64,000 bases of DNA from the NCBI RefSeq assembly GCF_017589465.1, contig NZ_JAELYA010000008.1:248001-312000 (forward strand). Direction: 5' to 3'. Shown piece by piece: positions 24,353 to 37,326 of the stretch (its first letter is position 1; each line of letters begins with the position of its first letter). This DNA comes from Pseudomonas schmalbachii. Its GTDB lineage: Bacteria; Pseudomonadota; Gammaproteobacteria; Pseudomonadales; Pseudomonadaceae. The position numbers and the translations under genes were made by a program. A model generated the notes under the pieces. The model did no database searches. It saw only the letters and a list, made by a program, of their open reading frames with translations, and was not told the DNA's origin.

Positions 24353-24471
24353 GAATCTGTTTACGATCTTGCGAGCCTGATCCCAACGCGACATGGCCGA
24401 CGCGCAGAAGATCGTAGGCAGGTTCCGGGATTCGACTGTCGGACAAGGTGTCCGGAGTCCCTGCTTGCGGC

Positions 24472-24477
24472 TACAAT
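24472..24477 (+). promoter_or_regulatory. Candidate -10 box for gcvT
   Basis: TACAAT, 5 of 6 to consensus, 63 bases before the gcvT ATG. No convincing -35. A GGACA-AGG-TGTCC palindrome (24441-24453) lies in the -35 region and may bind an activator. I see no glycine-riboswitch-like fold in this leader. Confidence 0.4.
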
Positions 24478-24540
24478 GCGCGCGTTTCGTGCGGGCCAAC
24501 CTTGCGCTCCGCACCCGCCACGCCCGGAAGGAGATCACCC

Positions 24541-25623
24541 ATGGGACAGCGCACCCCGCTCTACGACCTGCATGTAGCACTTGGCGCGAAGATCGTCGAT
24601 TTCGGCGGTTGGGACATGCCTCTGCACTATGGATCGCAAGTCGAAGAGCACCACCAGATACGTCGCGATTGCGGCGTGTTCGACGTTTCCCACATGACCG
24701 TGGTCGACGTCACCGGTCCGCAGGCCAAGGAATACCTGCAGCGCCTGCTGGCCAACGACGTCGAGCGCCTGAAGGAACCCGGCAAGGCCCTCTACAGCGG
24801 CATGCTCAACGATAACGGCGGGGTGGTCGACGACCTGATCGTCTACCTGGGCATCTACGGCTACCGCGTGGTGGTCAACGCCGCCACCCGCGACAAGGAC
24901 ATGGCCTGGATGCAGGCGCATACCGAAGGTTTCGAAGTATCCCTCAACGAGCGCGCCGACCTGGCGATGCTCGCCATCCAGGGCCCGAACGCGCGGCAGA
25001 AGACCGCCGAGCTGGTCACTCCCAGCCGCGCCGCGCTGATCAATACGCTGGAAGTCTTCCAGGGCGTCGCCGATGGCGACTGGTTCATCGCCCGTACCGG
25101 CTACACCGGTGAAGACGGCCTGGAAATCATGCTGCCGGCCGAAGAGGCGCCGGGCTTCCTCAACGAACTGGTCGGCGCCGGAATCTCTCCCGCCGGCCTC
25201 GGCGCGCGCGACACCCTGCGCCTGGAAGCCGGGATGAATCTCTACGGTCAGGACATGGACGAAACCGTCTCGCCGCTGGCCGCCAACATGGGCTGGACCA
25301 TCGCCTGGGAACCCGCCGAGCGCGACTTCGTCGGCCGCAAGGCGCTGGAAGCGCAGAAAGCCGCCGGCGACCAGCCGAAACTGGTCGGCCTGGTGCTGGA
25401 AGAGCGCGGCGTGCTGCGCGCTCACCAGGTGGTGCGGGTCGCCGGCATCGGCGACGGCGAAATCACCAGCGGCAGCTTCTCGCCGACCCTCGGCAAGTCC
25501 ATCGCCCTGGCCCGCGTACCGAAGGCCACCGGTGACCGCGCCGAAGTGGAAATCCGCGGCAAGTGGTATCCGGTTCGCGTGGTTCGAGCGAATTTCGTGC
25601 GTCACGGCAAAGCCCTGATCTAA
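24541..25623 (+). CDS. gcvT: Glycine cleavage system T protein (aminomethyltransferase)
   Basis: 360 residues. T protein moves the methylene carbon of aminomethyl-lipoyl H protein to tetrahydrofolate and releases ammonia. Family motifs: [32 protein letters not shown] (folate pocket), [26 protein letters not shown], and [25 protein letters not shown] 24541 ([10 protein letters not shown]) has an AGGAG ribosome site. It is the first gene of the gcvT-gcvH-gcvP set; folate and glycine metabolism connect it with folA and serA elsewhere in the window. Confidence 0.97.
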   Translation: MGQRTPLYDLHVALGAKIVDFGGWDMPLHYGSQVEEHHQIRRDCGVFDVSHMTVVDVTGPQAKEYLQRLLANDVERLKEPGKALYSGMLNDNGGVVDDLIVYLGIYGYRVVVNAATRDKDMAWMQAHTEGFEVSLNERADLAMLAIQGPNARQKTAELVTPSRAALINTLEVFQGVADGDWFIARTGYTGEDGLEIMLPAEEAPGFLNELVGAGISPAGLGARDTLRLEAGMNLYGQDMDETVSPLAANMGWTIAWEPAERDFVGRKALEAQKAAGDQPKLVGLVLEERGVLRAHQVVRVAGIGDGEITSGSFSPTLGKSIALARVPKATGDRAEVEIRGKWYPVRVVRANFVRHGKALI

Positions 25624-25673
25624 ATTGCATAGGCGGCCCGTGTCGCCGTCGCCCAGTCCTCGAGGAAAACAAC

Positions 25674-26063
25674 ATGAGCAATATCCCCGCAGATCTGCGT
25701 TATGCCGCCAGCCACGAGTGGGCGCGCCTGGAAGCCGACGGTAGCGTTACCGTGGGCATCTCCGACCATGCCCAGGAAGCCCTGGGCGACGTGGTCTTCG
25801 TCGAACTGCCGGAAGTCGGCAAGAGCCTGGCTGCCGGTCAGGAAGCCGGTGTGGTCGAGTCGGTGAAGGCCGCCTCGGACATCTACGCTCCGGTCGCCGG
25901 TGAAGTGATCGCCGTCAACGAAGCGCTGGCCGACACCCCGGAGAACGTCAACAGCGATCCGTACGGCTCCTGGTTCTTCAAGCTGAAGCCGGCCGACGCC
26001 GCCGAGCTGGACAAGCTGCTCGACGCCGACGGCTATCGCGCGGCCTGCGACGCCGAAGCCTGA
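25674..26063 (+). CDS. gcvH: Glycine cleavage system H protein
   Basis: 129-residue lipoyl carrier. The lipoylation site is K65 in [15 protein letters not shown]. The conserved start [14 protein letters not shown] and the [13 protein letters not shown] strand are present. ATG 25674 follows an AGGAAA ribosome site; a longer in-frame ORF upstream overlaps gcvT and is not supported. A good terminator follows, so gcvP probably needs its own promoter or relies on readthrough. Confidence 0.98.
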   Translation: MSNIPADLRYAASHEWARLEADGSVTVGISDHAQEALGDVVFVELPEVGKSLAAGQEAGVVESVKAASDIYAPVAGEVIAVNEALADTPENVNSDPYGSWFFKLKPADAAELDKLLDADGYRAACDAEA

Positions 26064-26078
26064 TCGTCCGCTATCCTT

Positions 26079-26112
26079 AACGAGGCCTCGATTCGTCGGG
26101 GCCTCGTTTTTT
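26079..26112 (+). terminator. Terminator between gcvH and gcvP
   Basis: AACGAGGCC / GGCCTCGTT stem with an 11-base loop, followed by a run of T (26107-26112). Confidence 0.85.
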
Positions 26113-26171
26113 AATCATTCCGGCAGACCGCCAGGCCAATCCGGAAGACTGCACAGTTCGAGACCGACACC

Positions 26172-29048
<2,877 letters not shown>

Positions 29049-29066
29049 GTGCGTGAGCTGTGAACG

Positions 29067-29090
29067 AGGCCGCCTTTGGGCGGCCTTTTT
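29067..29090 (+). terminator. Terminator of gcvP
   Basis: AGGCCGCC / GGCGGCCT stem with a 4-base loop and five T following, 19 bases after the gcvP stop. Confidence 0.9.
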
Positions 29091-29117
29091 CATGGACAAC
29101 TCTGTGCTGGACACACG

Positions 29118-29235
29118 CCCTCACCCTAACCCTCTCCCAAAGGGAGAGGGGACTGTGCAGTGTCAGGTGAAACTCCGTGTTAACCCGCAACGCCGAACCA
29201 CCCCCTCTCCCTCTGGGAGAGGGCAGGGGTGAGGG
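29118..29235. repeat. Long inverted repeat, CCCTCACCC family, copy 2
   Basis: Same double-hairpin design as 3867-3985: CCCTCACCCTAACCCTCTCC...GGGAGAGGGG on the left and CCCCCTCTCC...GGGAGAGGGCAGGGGTGAGGG on the right. It takes up much of the 327-base gap between gcvP and the DUF2388 gene; nothing else is seen there apart from the gcvP terminator. Confidence 0.85.
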
Positions 29236-29375
29236 AGCTTTGAGCGAGTAGTGCTCAGTGCCGCTCCACACCTTGCCCCGAAACACTGCGCAGCAACACC
29301 TGTAGCTCCAGCAACGCATGCGCCTGCTGCCCGGCGGCCGCCCGCAGCAGGCGCCACGGGCAGCGCCGGCGGGGT

Positions 29376-29708
29376 TCAGCGTTCATCGTCGGAGCCATCT
29401 GCGGTCAGGATGGCATTGGCCAGTTGCATGTCGCTGCTGTTACGCAGGTCCGGATTGTCCGCACGCAGCTTCTGCAGCGCCGCTTCCAGGTACGGCCCAC
29501 GGATAGCGCCGTCGCTGGCAATGAAGCCGGCGGCATCGTCCTGGGCGGCGACGATCAGCTTGTCATCCTTCTCGTGCTTGAAGGTCAGGTAGGTAGACGC
29601 GGTGGTGGCGCCCGAGGAGATGATGTCGCGCCAGAAGCTGTCGGCCATTGCGGCGCCGACGGGGAGGGCGAGCAGGGTGAGGGTAGTGGCGATTCTGAGG
29701 ATACGCAT
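29376..29708 (-). CDS. DUF2388 family exported small protein
   Basis: 110 residues with a signal peptide (MRILRIATTLTLLALPVGAAMA). The mature part begins DSFWRDIISSGATTASTYLTFKHEKDDKLIVAAQDDAAGFIASDGAIRG, the pattern of the Pseudomonas DUF2388 family. It is probably periplasmic; the function is unknown. Good AGGAG ribosome site (CCAGGAGTAGCCG before the ATG). Single gene between repeats. Confidence 0.85.
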   Translation of the reverse strand: MRILRIATTLTLLALPVGAAMADSFWRDIISSGATTASTYLTFKHEKDDKLIVAAQDDAAGFIASDGAIRGPYLEAALQKLRADNPDLRNSSDMQLANAILTADGSDDER

Positions 29709-29804
29709 CGGCTACTCCTGGGAAGTCCCATGTATGAATTGGGATGTCCGCCGGCGCGTCAGGGTTCAGAAAAACCGCTGGGTGGCTGGTTGCCCGTCAG
29801 GCGG

Positions 29805-29862
29805 GTAGGGCGGGTGCAACCCGCCAGGATCAGCCAATCAATGGCGGTATGCACCCCGCCCA
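29805..29862. repeat. Inverted repeat, GTAGGGCGGGT family, overlapping the amidase 3' end
   Basis: GTAGGGCGGGTGCAACCCGCCA ... TGGCGGTATGCACCCCGCC. The right arm is decayed. The last codons and stop of the amidase gene (TGA at 29830-29832) lie inside this repeat. Confidence 0.7.
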
Positions 29863-31263
29863 CGGCCGCGCCCGCTCCAGTTCCGCCGCCAGGCGAAACA
29901 GCGCCGCGTCGTCGCCGAAGCGCCCGGCGAACTGCACGCCGATCGGCAATCCCGTCGCCGACCAGTACAGCGGCACGCTCATCGCCGGTTGCCCGGTGGC
30001 GTTGAACAGCGGGGTGAAGGCGGCGTAATGCGCGGCGCGGATGAAGCCGGGCAGCGGGTCGCGCGCCGGATAGCGCAACTCGCCGATGGCCACCGGCGGC
30101 TGCGCCAGGGTCGGGCTTAGCAGCACGTCGTGGTCGACGAAGAAGTGCGCGATCTCGCGGGAGGCTGCATGCAGCACTCGCGTCGCCTGGACGAAGTGGG
30201 TGGCCGATAGCGCCCGGCCCTTCGCCGCCAGCCGGCGGGTGATCGGTTCCAGTTCGCGCGGTTTGGCGACGCGGCCGAGCAGCGATTCCGCGTGCTCGAC
30301 ATTGAGCGCGGCCATCACCGCATACACCTTGCCGAACGCATCGAGAAATCCGGCCGCATCGACCAGCGTCGGGTGCGCGTTGCTGACCTGGTGTCCCAGC
30401 TCGCGGCACAGCGCGGCGGCTGAGTCGACGGCGGCCAGGCAGTCTTCATGCACCGGCGCGCCGTTGAGCGGCATGTGCATCACGCCGATCCGCAGCTTGC
30501 GGTGCGGCGCGTCGATTTCCCGGGCGAACGGTCGGGAGTGGTGCGGCGCCGCGTATGGCGCGCCGACGTCGGGGCCGCTGGTGGCATCCAGCAGCGCCGC
30601 ACTGTCGCGTACCGAGATTGAGCAGCAATGGTCGGTGGCCAGCCCGGCGACGCTTTCGCCGAGCTTGGGGCCCACCGGGTTGCGTCCGCGCGTTGGCTTG
30701 AAGCCGAACACCCCGCAGCATGAGGCCGGAATACGGATCGAACCGCCGGCATCGCTGCCGTGGGCGAACGGCACCAGCCGCGCCGCCACCGCCGCAGCCG
30801 CACCGCCGCTGGAGCCGCCGGTGGAATGCTTGAGATTCCACGGATTGCGGCAGGGCCCAAACAGCGCCGGCTCGGTGGTCGGCGGAATGCCGAATTCGGG
30901 GGTGTTCGTGCGGCCGACGAAGATCAGCCCGGCCGCTCGGAAGCGCCGCACCAGCTCGCTGTCGTAGTGCGCGATGTGCTGCGCCAGCAGTCGCGAGCCG
31001 TAGGTGTGCCGCGAGCCTTTCTCCGCGCCGTTGGCCAGGTCCTTGAGCAGGAAGGGCACACCGCGAAAGGGGCCGTCGGGCAATTTCCCGCGCGCCCGTT
31101 CCCGGGCCTGCTCGAACTGCCGCTCGACCACGGCGTTGATGCGCCTATCGAAGCGTTCGATGCGGGCGATGGCGGCATCCACCAGCTCCAGCGGCGTCAC
31201 CTGCCCGCTGGCGACCAGTTGCGCCTGGGCGGTGGCGTCCAGATTGGCGAAATCGTCGTTCAT
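29830..31263 (-). CDS. Amidase (amidase signature family)
   Basis: 477 residues. The Ser-cisSer-Lys triad is complete: K74 (PFLLKDLANG), S151 (STGGSSGGAAAAV) and S175 (SDAGGSIRIPA). It hydrolyses a carboxylic amide; substrate unknown. The close match to general amidases of the AtzF/6-aminohexanoate-hydrolase group is only an impression. ATG 31263 (MNDDFANLD) has a GGGGA-type ribosome site; an upstream in-frame start adds 26 unlike residues. The C-terminus GCIPPLIG is encoded by repeat DNA, so the original end may have been replaced. Confidence 0.9.
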   Translation of the reverse strand: MNDDFANLDATAQAQLVASGQVTPLELVDAAIARIERFDRRINAVVERQFEQARERARGKLPDGPFRGVPFLLKDLANGAEKGSRHTYGSRLLAQHIAHYDSELVRRFRAAGLIFVGRTNTPEFGIPPTTEPALFGPCRNPWNLKHSTGGSSGGAAAAVAARLVPFAHGSDAGGSIRIPASCCGVFGFKPTRGRNPVGPKLGESVAGLATDHCCSISVRDSAALLDATSGPDVGAPYAAPHHSRPFAREIDAPHRKLRIGVMHMPLNGAPVHEDCLAAVDSAAALCRELGHQVSNAHPTLVDAAGFLDAFGKVYAVMAALNVEHAESLLGRVAKPRELEPITRRLAAKGRALSATHFVQATRVLHAASREIAHFFVDHDVLLSPTLAQPPVAIGELRYPARDPLPGFIRAAHYAAFTPLFNATGQPAMSVPLYWSATGLPIGVQFAGRFGDDAALFRLAAELERARPWAGCIPPLIG

Positions 31264-31366
31264 GCATTCCCCGCCGTGGCTCGTTCGCGAATGCAGCAAG
31301 TATTGCCTGCCCCGGAACTCCTGCTGGCCGATTGGCTCCAAGCTGGTCGTTTCATGCCATGGGTGG

Positions 31367-31750
31367 ATGATGAAGACTCACAAGCTCGCGGTGATTGCCA
31401 CCGCACTCCTGCTCAGCGCCTGCGGAAAGGAGGCGGACGTGTGCGCCGGCTCCGATGTGCAGGCGCAACTGGTCAAGGTGTTCACCGACGGCCCGCTGGC
31501 TGGCCACGCCTCGCTGCTCAAGCAGAGCGAACTCAAGGATGTCGCCATCCTCGAGAAGGACGCCGATACCGGCGTGCTCCAGTGCGTCGCCACGCTGAGC
31601 GCCACCATCGGCCCGAACAAGGTGGAAGGCCCGCTGCTGTACCGCATCGCGCCGGTCGCCAGGTCCGAATACGACTACCTGCTGCTCGACACCCAGGGCG
31701 ACCGGACGGTGGCCCTGGCGGACAAGGTGATGAAGGCGTTCAAGAAGTGA
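31367..31750 (+). CDS. Small predicted lipoprotein
   Basis: 127 residues. Short basic start MMKTHKLAV, hydrophobic core and lipobox L-S-A-C with C19 as the lipidated cysteine, followed by GKEAD. Two further cysteines (C26 and C63 by count) could form a disulfide. I do not recognise the family. Start is at one of two adjacent ATG codons (31367 or 31370), preceded by GGGTGG. Divergent from the amidase with 103 bases between. Confidence 0.75.
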   Translation: MMKTHKLAVIATALLLSACGKEADVCAGSDVQAQLVKVFTDGPLAGHASLLKQSELKDVAILEKDADTGVLQCVATLSATIGPNKVEGPLLYRIAPVARSEYDYLLLDTQGDRTVALADKVMKAFKK

Positions 31751-31801
31751 TCCGACCCGCCAGGCGCCGCTAAGGCCGGGCGTCGCGCGCTGGCGTACCT
31801 G

Positions 31802-32329
31802 TCAGCGCGTTCCGACCTTCTGGTCGCCGAACTGCCGGCGGAACCAGTCGTCGAGCATCGCCTTCTCGGCGTACAGGCGGTCGCTGCTGTGCGCCGTGCG
31901 GCCGGGGCGCTGCAGGTAGAACATGTCGCTGACCCGCTGGTCGCCGCTGGCCACGGGCTTGCCGTCCTGCAGCAACTGGTAGTGCAGTTGCACGCTCGGC
32001 CAGGTGATGTCGCGCATGAAGCGCACATCGTAGACATTGGGATGCCAGGGCTCGTAGCGGCCGGCCAGGTCGATGTCGCGTACCTCGATGTGCAGGCTAT
32101 GGCCCGGCGGCAGGTAGCGTGCGGCGAGTTTCTCGAAGGTCGCGCGGAACTCCTTCAGCACGAAGTCGTCGGCGCCGCGTCCGTAGCCGGGGTTGCGCAG
32201 ACTGGCGTCGCGGTAGCGCTCCGGATGCACGAAGTCGACCTCGACGGCGGGCTGCCCGGCGAGTTCCAGCGACAGGCCGGCCAGCACGGCGGCCACGGTG
32301 AGTGCGGCAAGGGTGGGGGCAAGACGCAT
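31802..32329 (-). CDS. DUF3016 family exported protein
   Basis: 175 residues with a signal peptide (MRLAPTLAALTVAAVLAGLSLELAG). The mature part VEVDFVHPERYRDASLRNPGYG...LKEFRATFEKLAARYLPPGHSLHIEVRDIDLAGRYEP matches the DUF3016 family seen in Pseudomonas and relatives. Function unknown; probably periplasmic. ATG 32329 is preceded by GGAGGTGCCC, a strong ribosome site, so the longer open frame upstream is rejected. The 294 bases between this gene and the tRNA hold only a small inverted repeat (GGATCA/TGATCC near 32555) and the tRNA terminator. Confidence 0.82.
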   Translation of the reverse strand: MRLAPTLAALTVAAVLAGLSLELAGQPAVEVDFVHPERYRDASLRNPGYGRGADDFVLKEFRATFEKLAARYLPPGHSLHIEVRDIDLAGRYEPWHPNVYDVRFMRDITWPSVQLHYQLLQDGKPVASGDQRVSDMFYLQRPGRTAHSSDRLYAEKAMLDDWFRRQFGDQKVGTR

Positions 32330-32595
32330 CGGGCACCTCCCGGCGCGGCATGGGCCGGTCGCGCCTGAATCCAGTCTACGCCGCTGGTGGAAAGCGAGCG
32401 GCGTGCCGACCAGCGGTTGGGCTCGCGCAGCGTTCAGCCGGCCGCCTGGAGGTTGCTGCCGTAGTACAGGCGGGTGTTTGAACGGTCGTGGCCATCCGAG
32501 AAGTACTCCAAAGGCAGGCTGGCGTGCCAGCGCTGTAGCGTTTTCGTACCTAGGGATCAAAGGACTGATCCGGGTGCCACTCCCACAGAAAGCAC

Positions 32596-32618
32596 AAAGC
32601 CGCGCAATGCGCGGCTTT
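32596..32618 (-). terminator. Terminator of the CAU tRNA
   Basis: AAAGCCGCGC / GCGCGGCTTT, 10-bp stem with a 3-base loop, just downstream of the tRNA 3' end on the minus strand, followed by GTGCTTTCTG. Confidence 0.85.
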
Positions 32619-32623
32619 GAAGG

Positions 32624-32700
32624 TGGTGGGCCCACACGGACTCGAACCGTGGACCAAAGGATTATGAGTCCTCTGCTCTAACCGACTGAGCTATAGGCCC
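32624..32700 (-). tRNA. tRNA with CAU anticodon, probably tRNA-Ile2 (lysidine type)
   Basis: 77 nt including an encoded CCA. Acceptor stem GGGCCTA/TGGGCCC (one T-G pair), D arm GCTC...GAGC, anticodon loop CTCATAA with CAT at positions 34-36, T arm CACGG-TTCGAAC-CCGTG, discriminator A. The loop and variable region (TTTGGTC) look like E. coli ileX, whose C34 is changed to lysidine by TilS. Elongator tRNA-Met is the alternative; the initiator is excluded because positions 1 and 72 are paired and there is no run of three G-C pairs at the base of the anticodon stem. Confidence 0.9.
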
Positions 32701-32715
32701 CCAGAAGGTCGGCGG

Positions 32716-32745
32716 ATTATACCGATGCGGTTGGGGATGCGCCAA
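32716..32745 (-). promoter_or_regulatory. Promoter of the CAU tRNA
   Basis: TTGGCG, 18-base spacer, perfect TATAAT on the minus strand, followed by a GC-rich discriminator (CCGCCG), typical of stable RNA promoters under growth-rate control. The tRNA 5' end is 15 bases after the -10. Confidence 0.7.
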
Positions 32746-32783
32746 CTGGATGGGGGATTGCGGCATATATCTGCGTGCGGCAC

Positions 32784-32813
32784 AAAGAAAAACCCCCGGC
32801 TGGGCCGGGGGTT
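32784..32813 (-). terminator. Terminator of rpoD
   Basis: AACCCCCGGC / GCCGGGGGTT, 10-bp stem with a 3-base loop, then TTTTTCTTT on the minus strand. It begins 5 bases after the rpoD stop. Confidence 0.95.
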
Positions 32814-32818
32814 GTTCA

Positions 32819-34666
<1,848 letters not shown>

Positions 34667-34712
34667 AACACCCTATCCACTGACGGTCTTGGCGGGCAAA
34701 AACAAGCTGACC

Positions 34713-34718
34713 ATTATA
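34713..34718 (-). promoter_or_regulatory. Candidate rpoD-proximal -10 box
   Basis: Perfect TATAAT on the minus strand, in the 66-base dnaG-rpoD gap. GCTTGAGG lies 13-20 bases further up, reminiscent of a heat-shock sigma -35 (CTTGAA). This suggests independent rpoD transcription, as known for the E. coli operon. No well-spaced sigma-70 -35 is seen. Confidence 0.45.
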
Positions 34719-34732
34719 GCTGAAAGATGACC

Positions 34733-36718
34733 TCAAGCGCCAGATGAGGTCGGGGCGACGGGGGAGACGGGGCGACTGAGAAGATCGCGCAGACGTTCTT
34801 TCTCCTCCGCGCTGAGTTCGCTTTGACGTGCCTTGCGCAGCAGTTGTTCGAGGCTACGTTCGCGTTGGCTTGTCGCTAACCTAGTTATAGTGTCGAAAAA
34901 CTGTTGTTCAAGGTTGTCCGCCGAGATCAGCCACTCCTTTTCCGCCAGCGCGCGCAGCAGACGGCCCTGTTCGGTGCCGTGCCAGCGGGCGATCAGTTGC
35001 ATCGAACTCTGGTTCGGGCTCTTTTGCAGAGCGTCGAGCAGGGCGACCAGCAACTGGGCGTAGGTGTGTTCTTCGTCGGCGAACTTGCCGGCATTGTCGA
35101 CCTTCTGTGCGAGCTGCGGATGATGCAGGAGAGTGCGCAGAGCGCTCAGGGTCGGGGGTTCCACGCTGACGGCGGTGCGTGGTTGGCGGGGGGCGAAATC
35201 GCCGCGACCGCCTTTCTTGTCCCATTTCTTGCCGCCGTTCCAGGGCTTCTTTTCCTTTTTCTGGTTGCCGAAATCGGACGAAGTGTCGAAATAGGCGCCG
35301 GCGTCCCGATAGTGACCGCTGTCGCCCTCGTATCCGGGATGGCCGGTGTCGTAGCCGGAGTAGTCGGCAAAATGTTCGTCGTTATTCTGGCTGTGCGAGG
35401 CGGCGGTCGGGTGCGGTGCGCTCAATTGGCCGAGCATCTCGCTGCTCAGGCCGGTGATTTCGCCGAGTCGCTGGCGCATCAGCAGGCGCAGGTTGTTGCC
35501 GGGAATCTTCTCCAGCAGCGGGCCGGCCAGGGTGGCAAGGTGCGCCTTGCCCTCCAGCGTGCTCGGGTCGGCTTCCTGCTTGAGCTGCTGGAAGAAATAT
35601 TCGGCCAGCGGCAGGGCCTGCTGCACCAGGCGGGCGCGGAAGGCGTCCGGGCCTTCGGCGCGGACCAGGGTATCCGGATCTTCGCCTTCGGGCAGGAACA
35701 GGAAGCGCACCTTGCGCCCGTCCTGCAGGTTCGGCAGGGCCGATTCCAGGGCGCGCCACGCGGCGTTGCGGCCGGCCTGGTCGCCGTCGAAGCAGAACAG
35801 GATGTTCGGCACCAGACGGAACAGGCGCTTGATGTGCTCTTCGCTGGTGGCGGTGCCGAGGGTTGCCACGGCGTTGCGGATGCCTTGCTGGGCCAGGGCG
35901 ATCACGTCCATGTAGCCTTCCACGACCATGATCTCGTCGAGGTCGCGGTTGTTCTTGCGTGCCTCGAACAGCCCGTAGAGTTCCTGGCCCTTGTGGAAAA
36001 CCGGGGTTTCCGGGGAGTTCAGGTACTTGGGCTTGTCGTCGCCGAGCACCCGGCCGCCGAAGGCGATGACGCGGCCACGGCTATCGCGGATGGGGAAGAT
36101 CACGCGGTCGCGGAAGCGGTCGTAGCGCTTGCCGCTGTCGGGGTTTTCCACCAGCAGGCCGGCGTCGAGCATGGCCTTGATCTGCAGGTTGTCGCCGCCC
36201 AGGTGCTTGAGCAGGTTGTCCCAGCCGGGCGGGGCGAAGCCGAGGCCGAAGTCGCGGGCGATTTCGCCGGTCAGGCCGCGACCCTTCAGGTACTCGACCG
36301 CGGCCTTGCGTGCCGGATGGCTTTTCAGCGCCTGGCGGTAGAACTCGGCGGCTGCCGTGAGCAGCGGGTAGAGCGGCGAGTCGGTCGGTTGGCGCGGTCT
36401 GCTGCCGCGGCGGCCTTCCTCGCGCGGGATGTCCATGCCGGCGCGCTTGGCCAGTTCCTCGACCGCCTGGGGAAACTCCAGGTTGTCGTGGTCCATGATG
36501 AAGCCAAGGGCGTTGCCGCCGGCGCCGCAGCCGAAGCAGTAGTAGAACTGCTTGTCCGGGCTGACGGTGAAGGAGGGGGTCTTTTCCTTGTGGAACGGGC
36601 AGCAGGCGCTGTAGTTCTTGCCGGTCTTCTTCAGCTGGATGCGCGAACTCACCACATCGAGGATATCGGTGCGGTTCAGCAGGTCATCGATGAAGGATTG
36701 CGGTATCAGGCCGGCCAT
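34733..36718 (-). CDS. dnaG: DNA primase
   Basis: 661 residues. Makes RNA primers at the replication fork. CHC2 zinc finger C40-P-F-H43 ... C61-F-G-C64; primase core RFRDRVIFPIRDSRGRVIAFGGRVLGDDKPKYLNSPETPVFHKG; TOPRIM segment VVEGYMDVIALAQQGI with later FCFDGDQAGRNAA. A low-complexity linker rich in Tyr, Gly and Lys (about residues 425-510) joins the C-terminal DnaB-binding domain. ATG 36718 (MAGLIPQSFIDDLL) matches the Pseudomonas start; an in-frame start 11 codons earlier is possible. Confidence 0.98.
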   Translation of the reverse strand: MAGLIPQSFIDDLLNRTDILDVVSSRIQLKKTGKNYSACCPFHKEKTPSFTVSPDKQFYYCFGCGAGGNALGFIMDHDNLEFPQAVEELAKRAGMDIPREEGRRGSRPRQPTDSPLYPLLTAAAEFYRQALKSHPARKAAVEYLKGRGLTGEIARDFGLGFAPPGWDNLLKHLGGDNLQIKAMLDAGLLVENPDSGKRYDRFRDRVIFPIRDSRGRVIAFGGRVLGDDKPKYLNSPETPVFHKGQELYGLFEARKNNRDLDEIMVVEGYMDVIALAQQGIRNAVATLGTATSEEHIKRLFRLVPNILFCFDGDQAGRNAAWRALESALPNLQDGRKVRFLFLPEGEDPDTLVRAEGPDAFRARLVQQALPLAEYFFQQLKQEADPSTLEGKAHLATLAGPLLEKIPGNNLRLLMRQRLGEITGLSSEMLGQLSAPHPTAASHSQNNDEHFADYSGYDTGHPGYEGDSGHYRDAGAYFDTSSDFGNQKKEKKPWNGGKKWDKKGGRGDFAPRQPRTAVSVEPPTLSALRTLLHHPQLAQKVDNAGKFADEEHTYAQLLVALLDALQKSPNQSSMQLIARWHGTEQGRLLRALAEKEWLISADNLEQQFFDTITRLATSQRERSLEQLLRKARQSELSAEEKERLRDLLSRPVSPVAPTSSGA

Positions 36719-36795
36719 AGACTGTTCGGGGCGCAGAATGGACCCAAGCATACTCTCCGGCGGTGCCGGCGAGTGCTGCCTTGCATGGGGGCATG

Positions 36796-36835
36796 AAAAG
36801 AAAAACTCCGACCTTCGCGCTGGCGAATCGGAGTT
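36796..36835 (-). terminator. Terminator between rpsU and dnaG
   Basis: AACTCCGA / TCGGAGTT with an inner TTCGC/GCGAA stem, followed on the minus strand by TTTTTCTTTTC. A leaky terminator here is a known feature of this operon type and allows much more S21 than primase. Confidence 0.88.
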
Positions 36836-36908
36836 GGGTGTGCTTTTTCAAGCACTCGCCCGGCGAGTGGGCCGGGCGATGCGGGAGCGCGTAGCTGAGT
36901 CTTCGAAC

Positions 36909-37124
36909 TCAGTACAGGCGCTCGCGACGGCGCTGCTCGCGCTGCACTTTCTTGGCGTGACGCTTGACAGCGGCAGCAGCCTTGCGCTTGCGCTCAGCGG
37001 TGGGCTTTTCGTAGAACTCGCGGCTACGGACTTCAGCCAGTACACCAGCTTTTTCGCAGGAGCGCTTGAAACGACGCAGGGCTACGTCGAAGGGTTCGTT
37101 CTCTTTAACTTTGACGGCGGGCAT
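36909..37124 (-). CDS. rpsU: 30S ribosomal protein S21
   Basis: 71 residues, highly basic. Starts [59 protein letters not shown], the standard S21 sequence. S21 assists translation initiation near the anti-Shine-Dalgarno region. First gene of the macromolecular synthesis operon, divergent from tsaD. Confidence 0.99.
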   Translation of the reverse strand: MPAVKVKENEPFDVALRRFKRSCEKAGVLAEVRSREFYEKPTAERKRKAAAAVKRHAKKVQREQRRRERLY

Positions 37125-37209
37125 CCAGGTCGTACCTTCAATGATTACCGGTGGCTTTGTCGCGCTCCTGGCAGGTGCCTCTGGAGACGGCGGTTTTTAA
37201 GGGTTGCGG

Positions 37210-37238
37210 ATATTAACGTTTTGGGCGGAGGAATGCAA
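37210..37238 (-). promoter_or_regulatory. Promoter of rpsU-dnaG-rpoD
   Basis: Minus-strand TTGCAT, 17-base spacer, TAATAT (each 4 of 6). The start would be near 37203, giving a leader of about 79 bases before the rpsU ATG. Confidence 0.5.
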
Positions 37239-37326
37239 AGCCTCCGATCGAAAAACACTGGTCGGCACCCGGGGTGGCGATTATGATGCGCGGCTTCGAA
37301 TTTGCCCAGACTGAAGGCTCGAACCC

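Noticed and set aside
24353-24540. Glycine riboswitch before gcvT
   Set aside because: No tandem aptamer-like conserved core could be recognised; only simple inverted repeats are present.
32298-32681. Plus-strand open frame of 127 codons ending GGPTRTRTVDQRIMSPLL
   Set aside because: It reads the reverse strand of the CAU tRNA and its terminator; this C-terminal string is a well-known artefact of tRNA antisense translation.
32330-32760. Possible integration site for a genomic island at the tRNA
   Set aside because: No direct repeat of the tRNA 3' end, no integrase and no change in gene content next to it.
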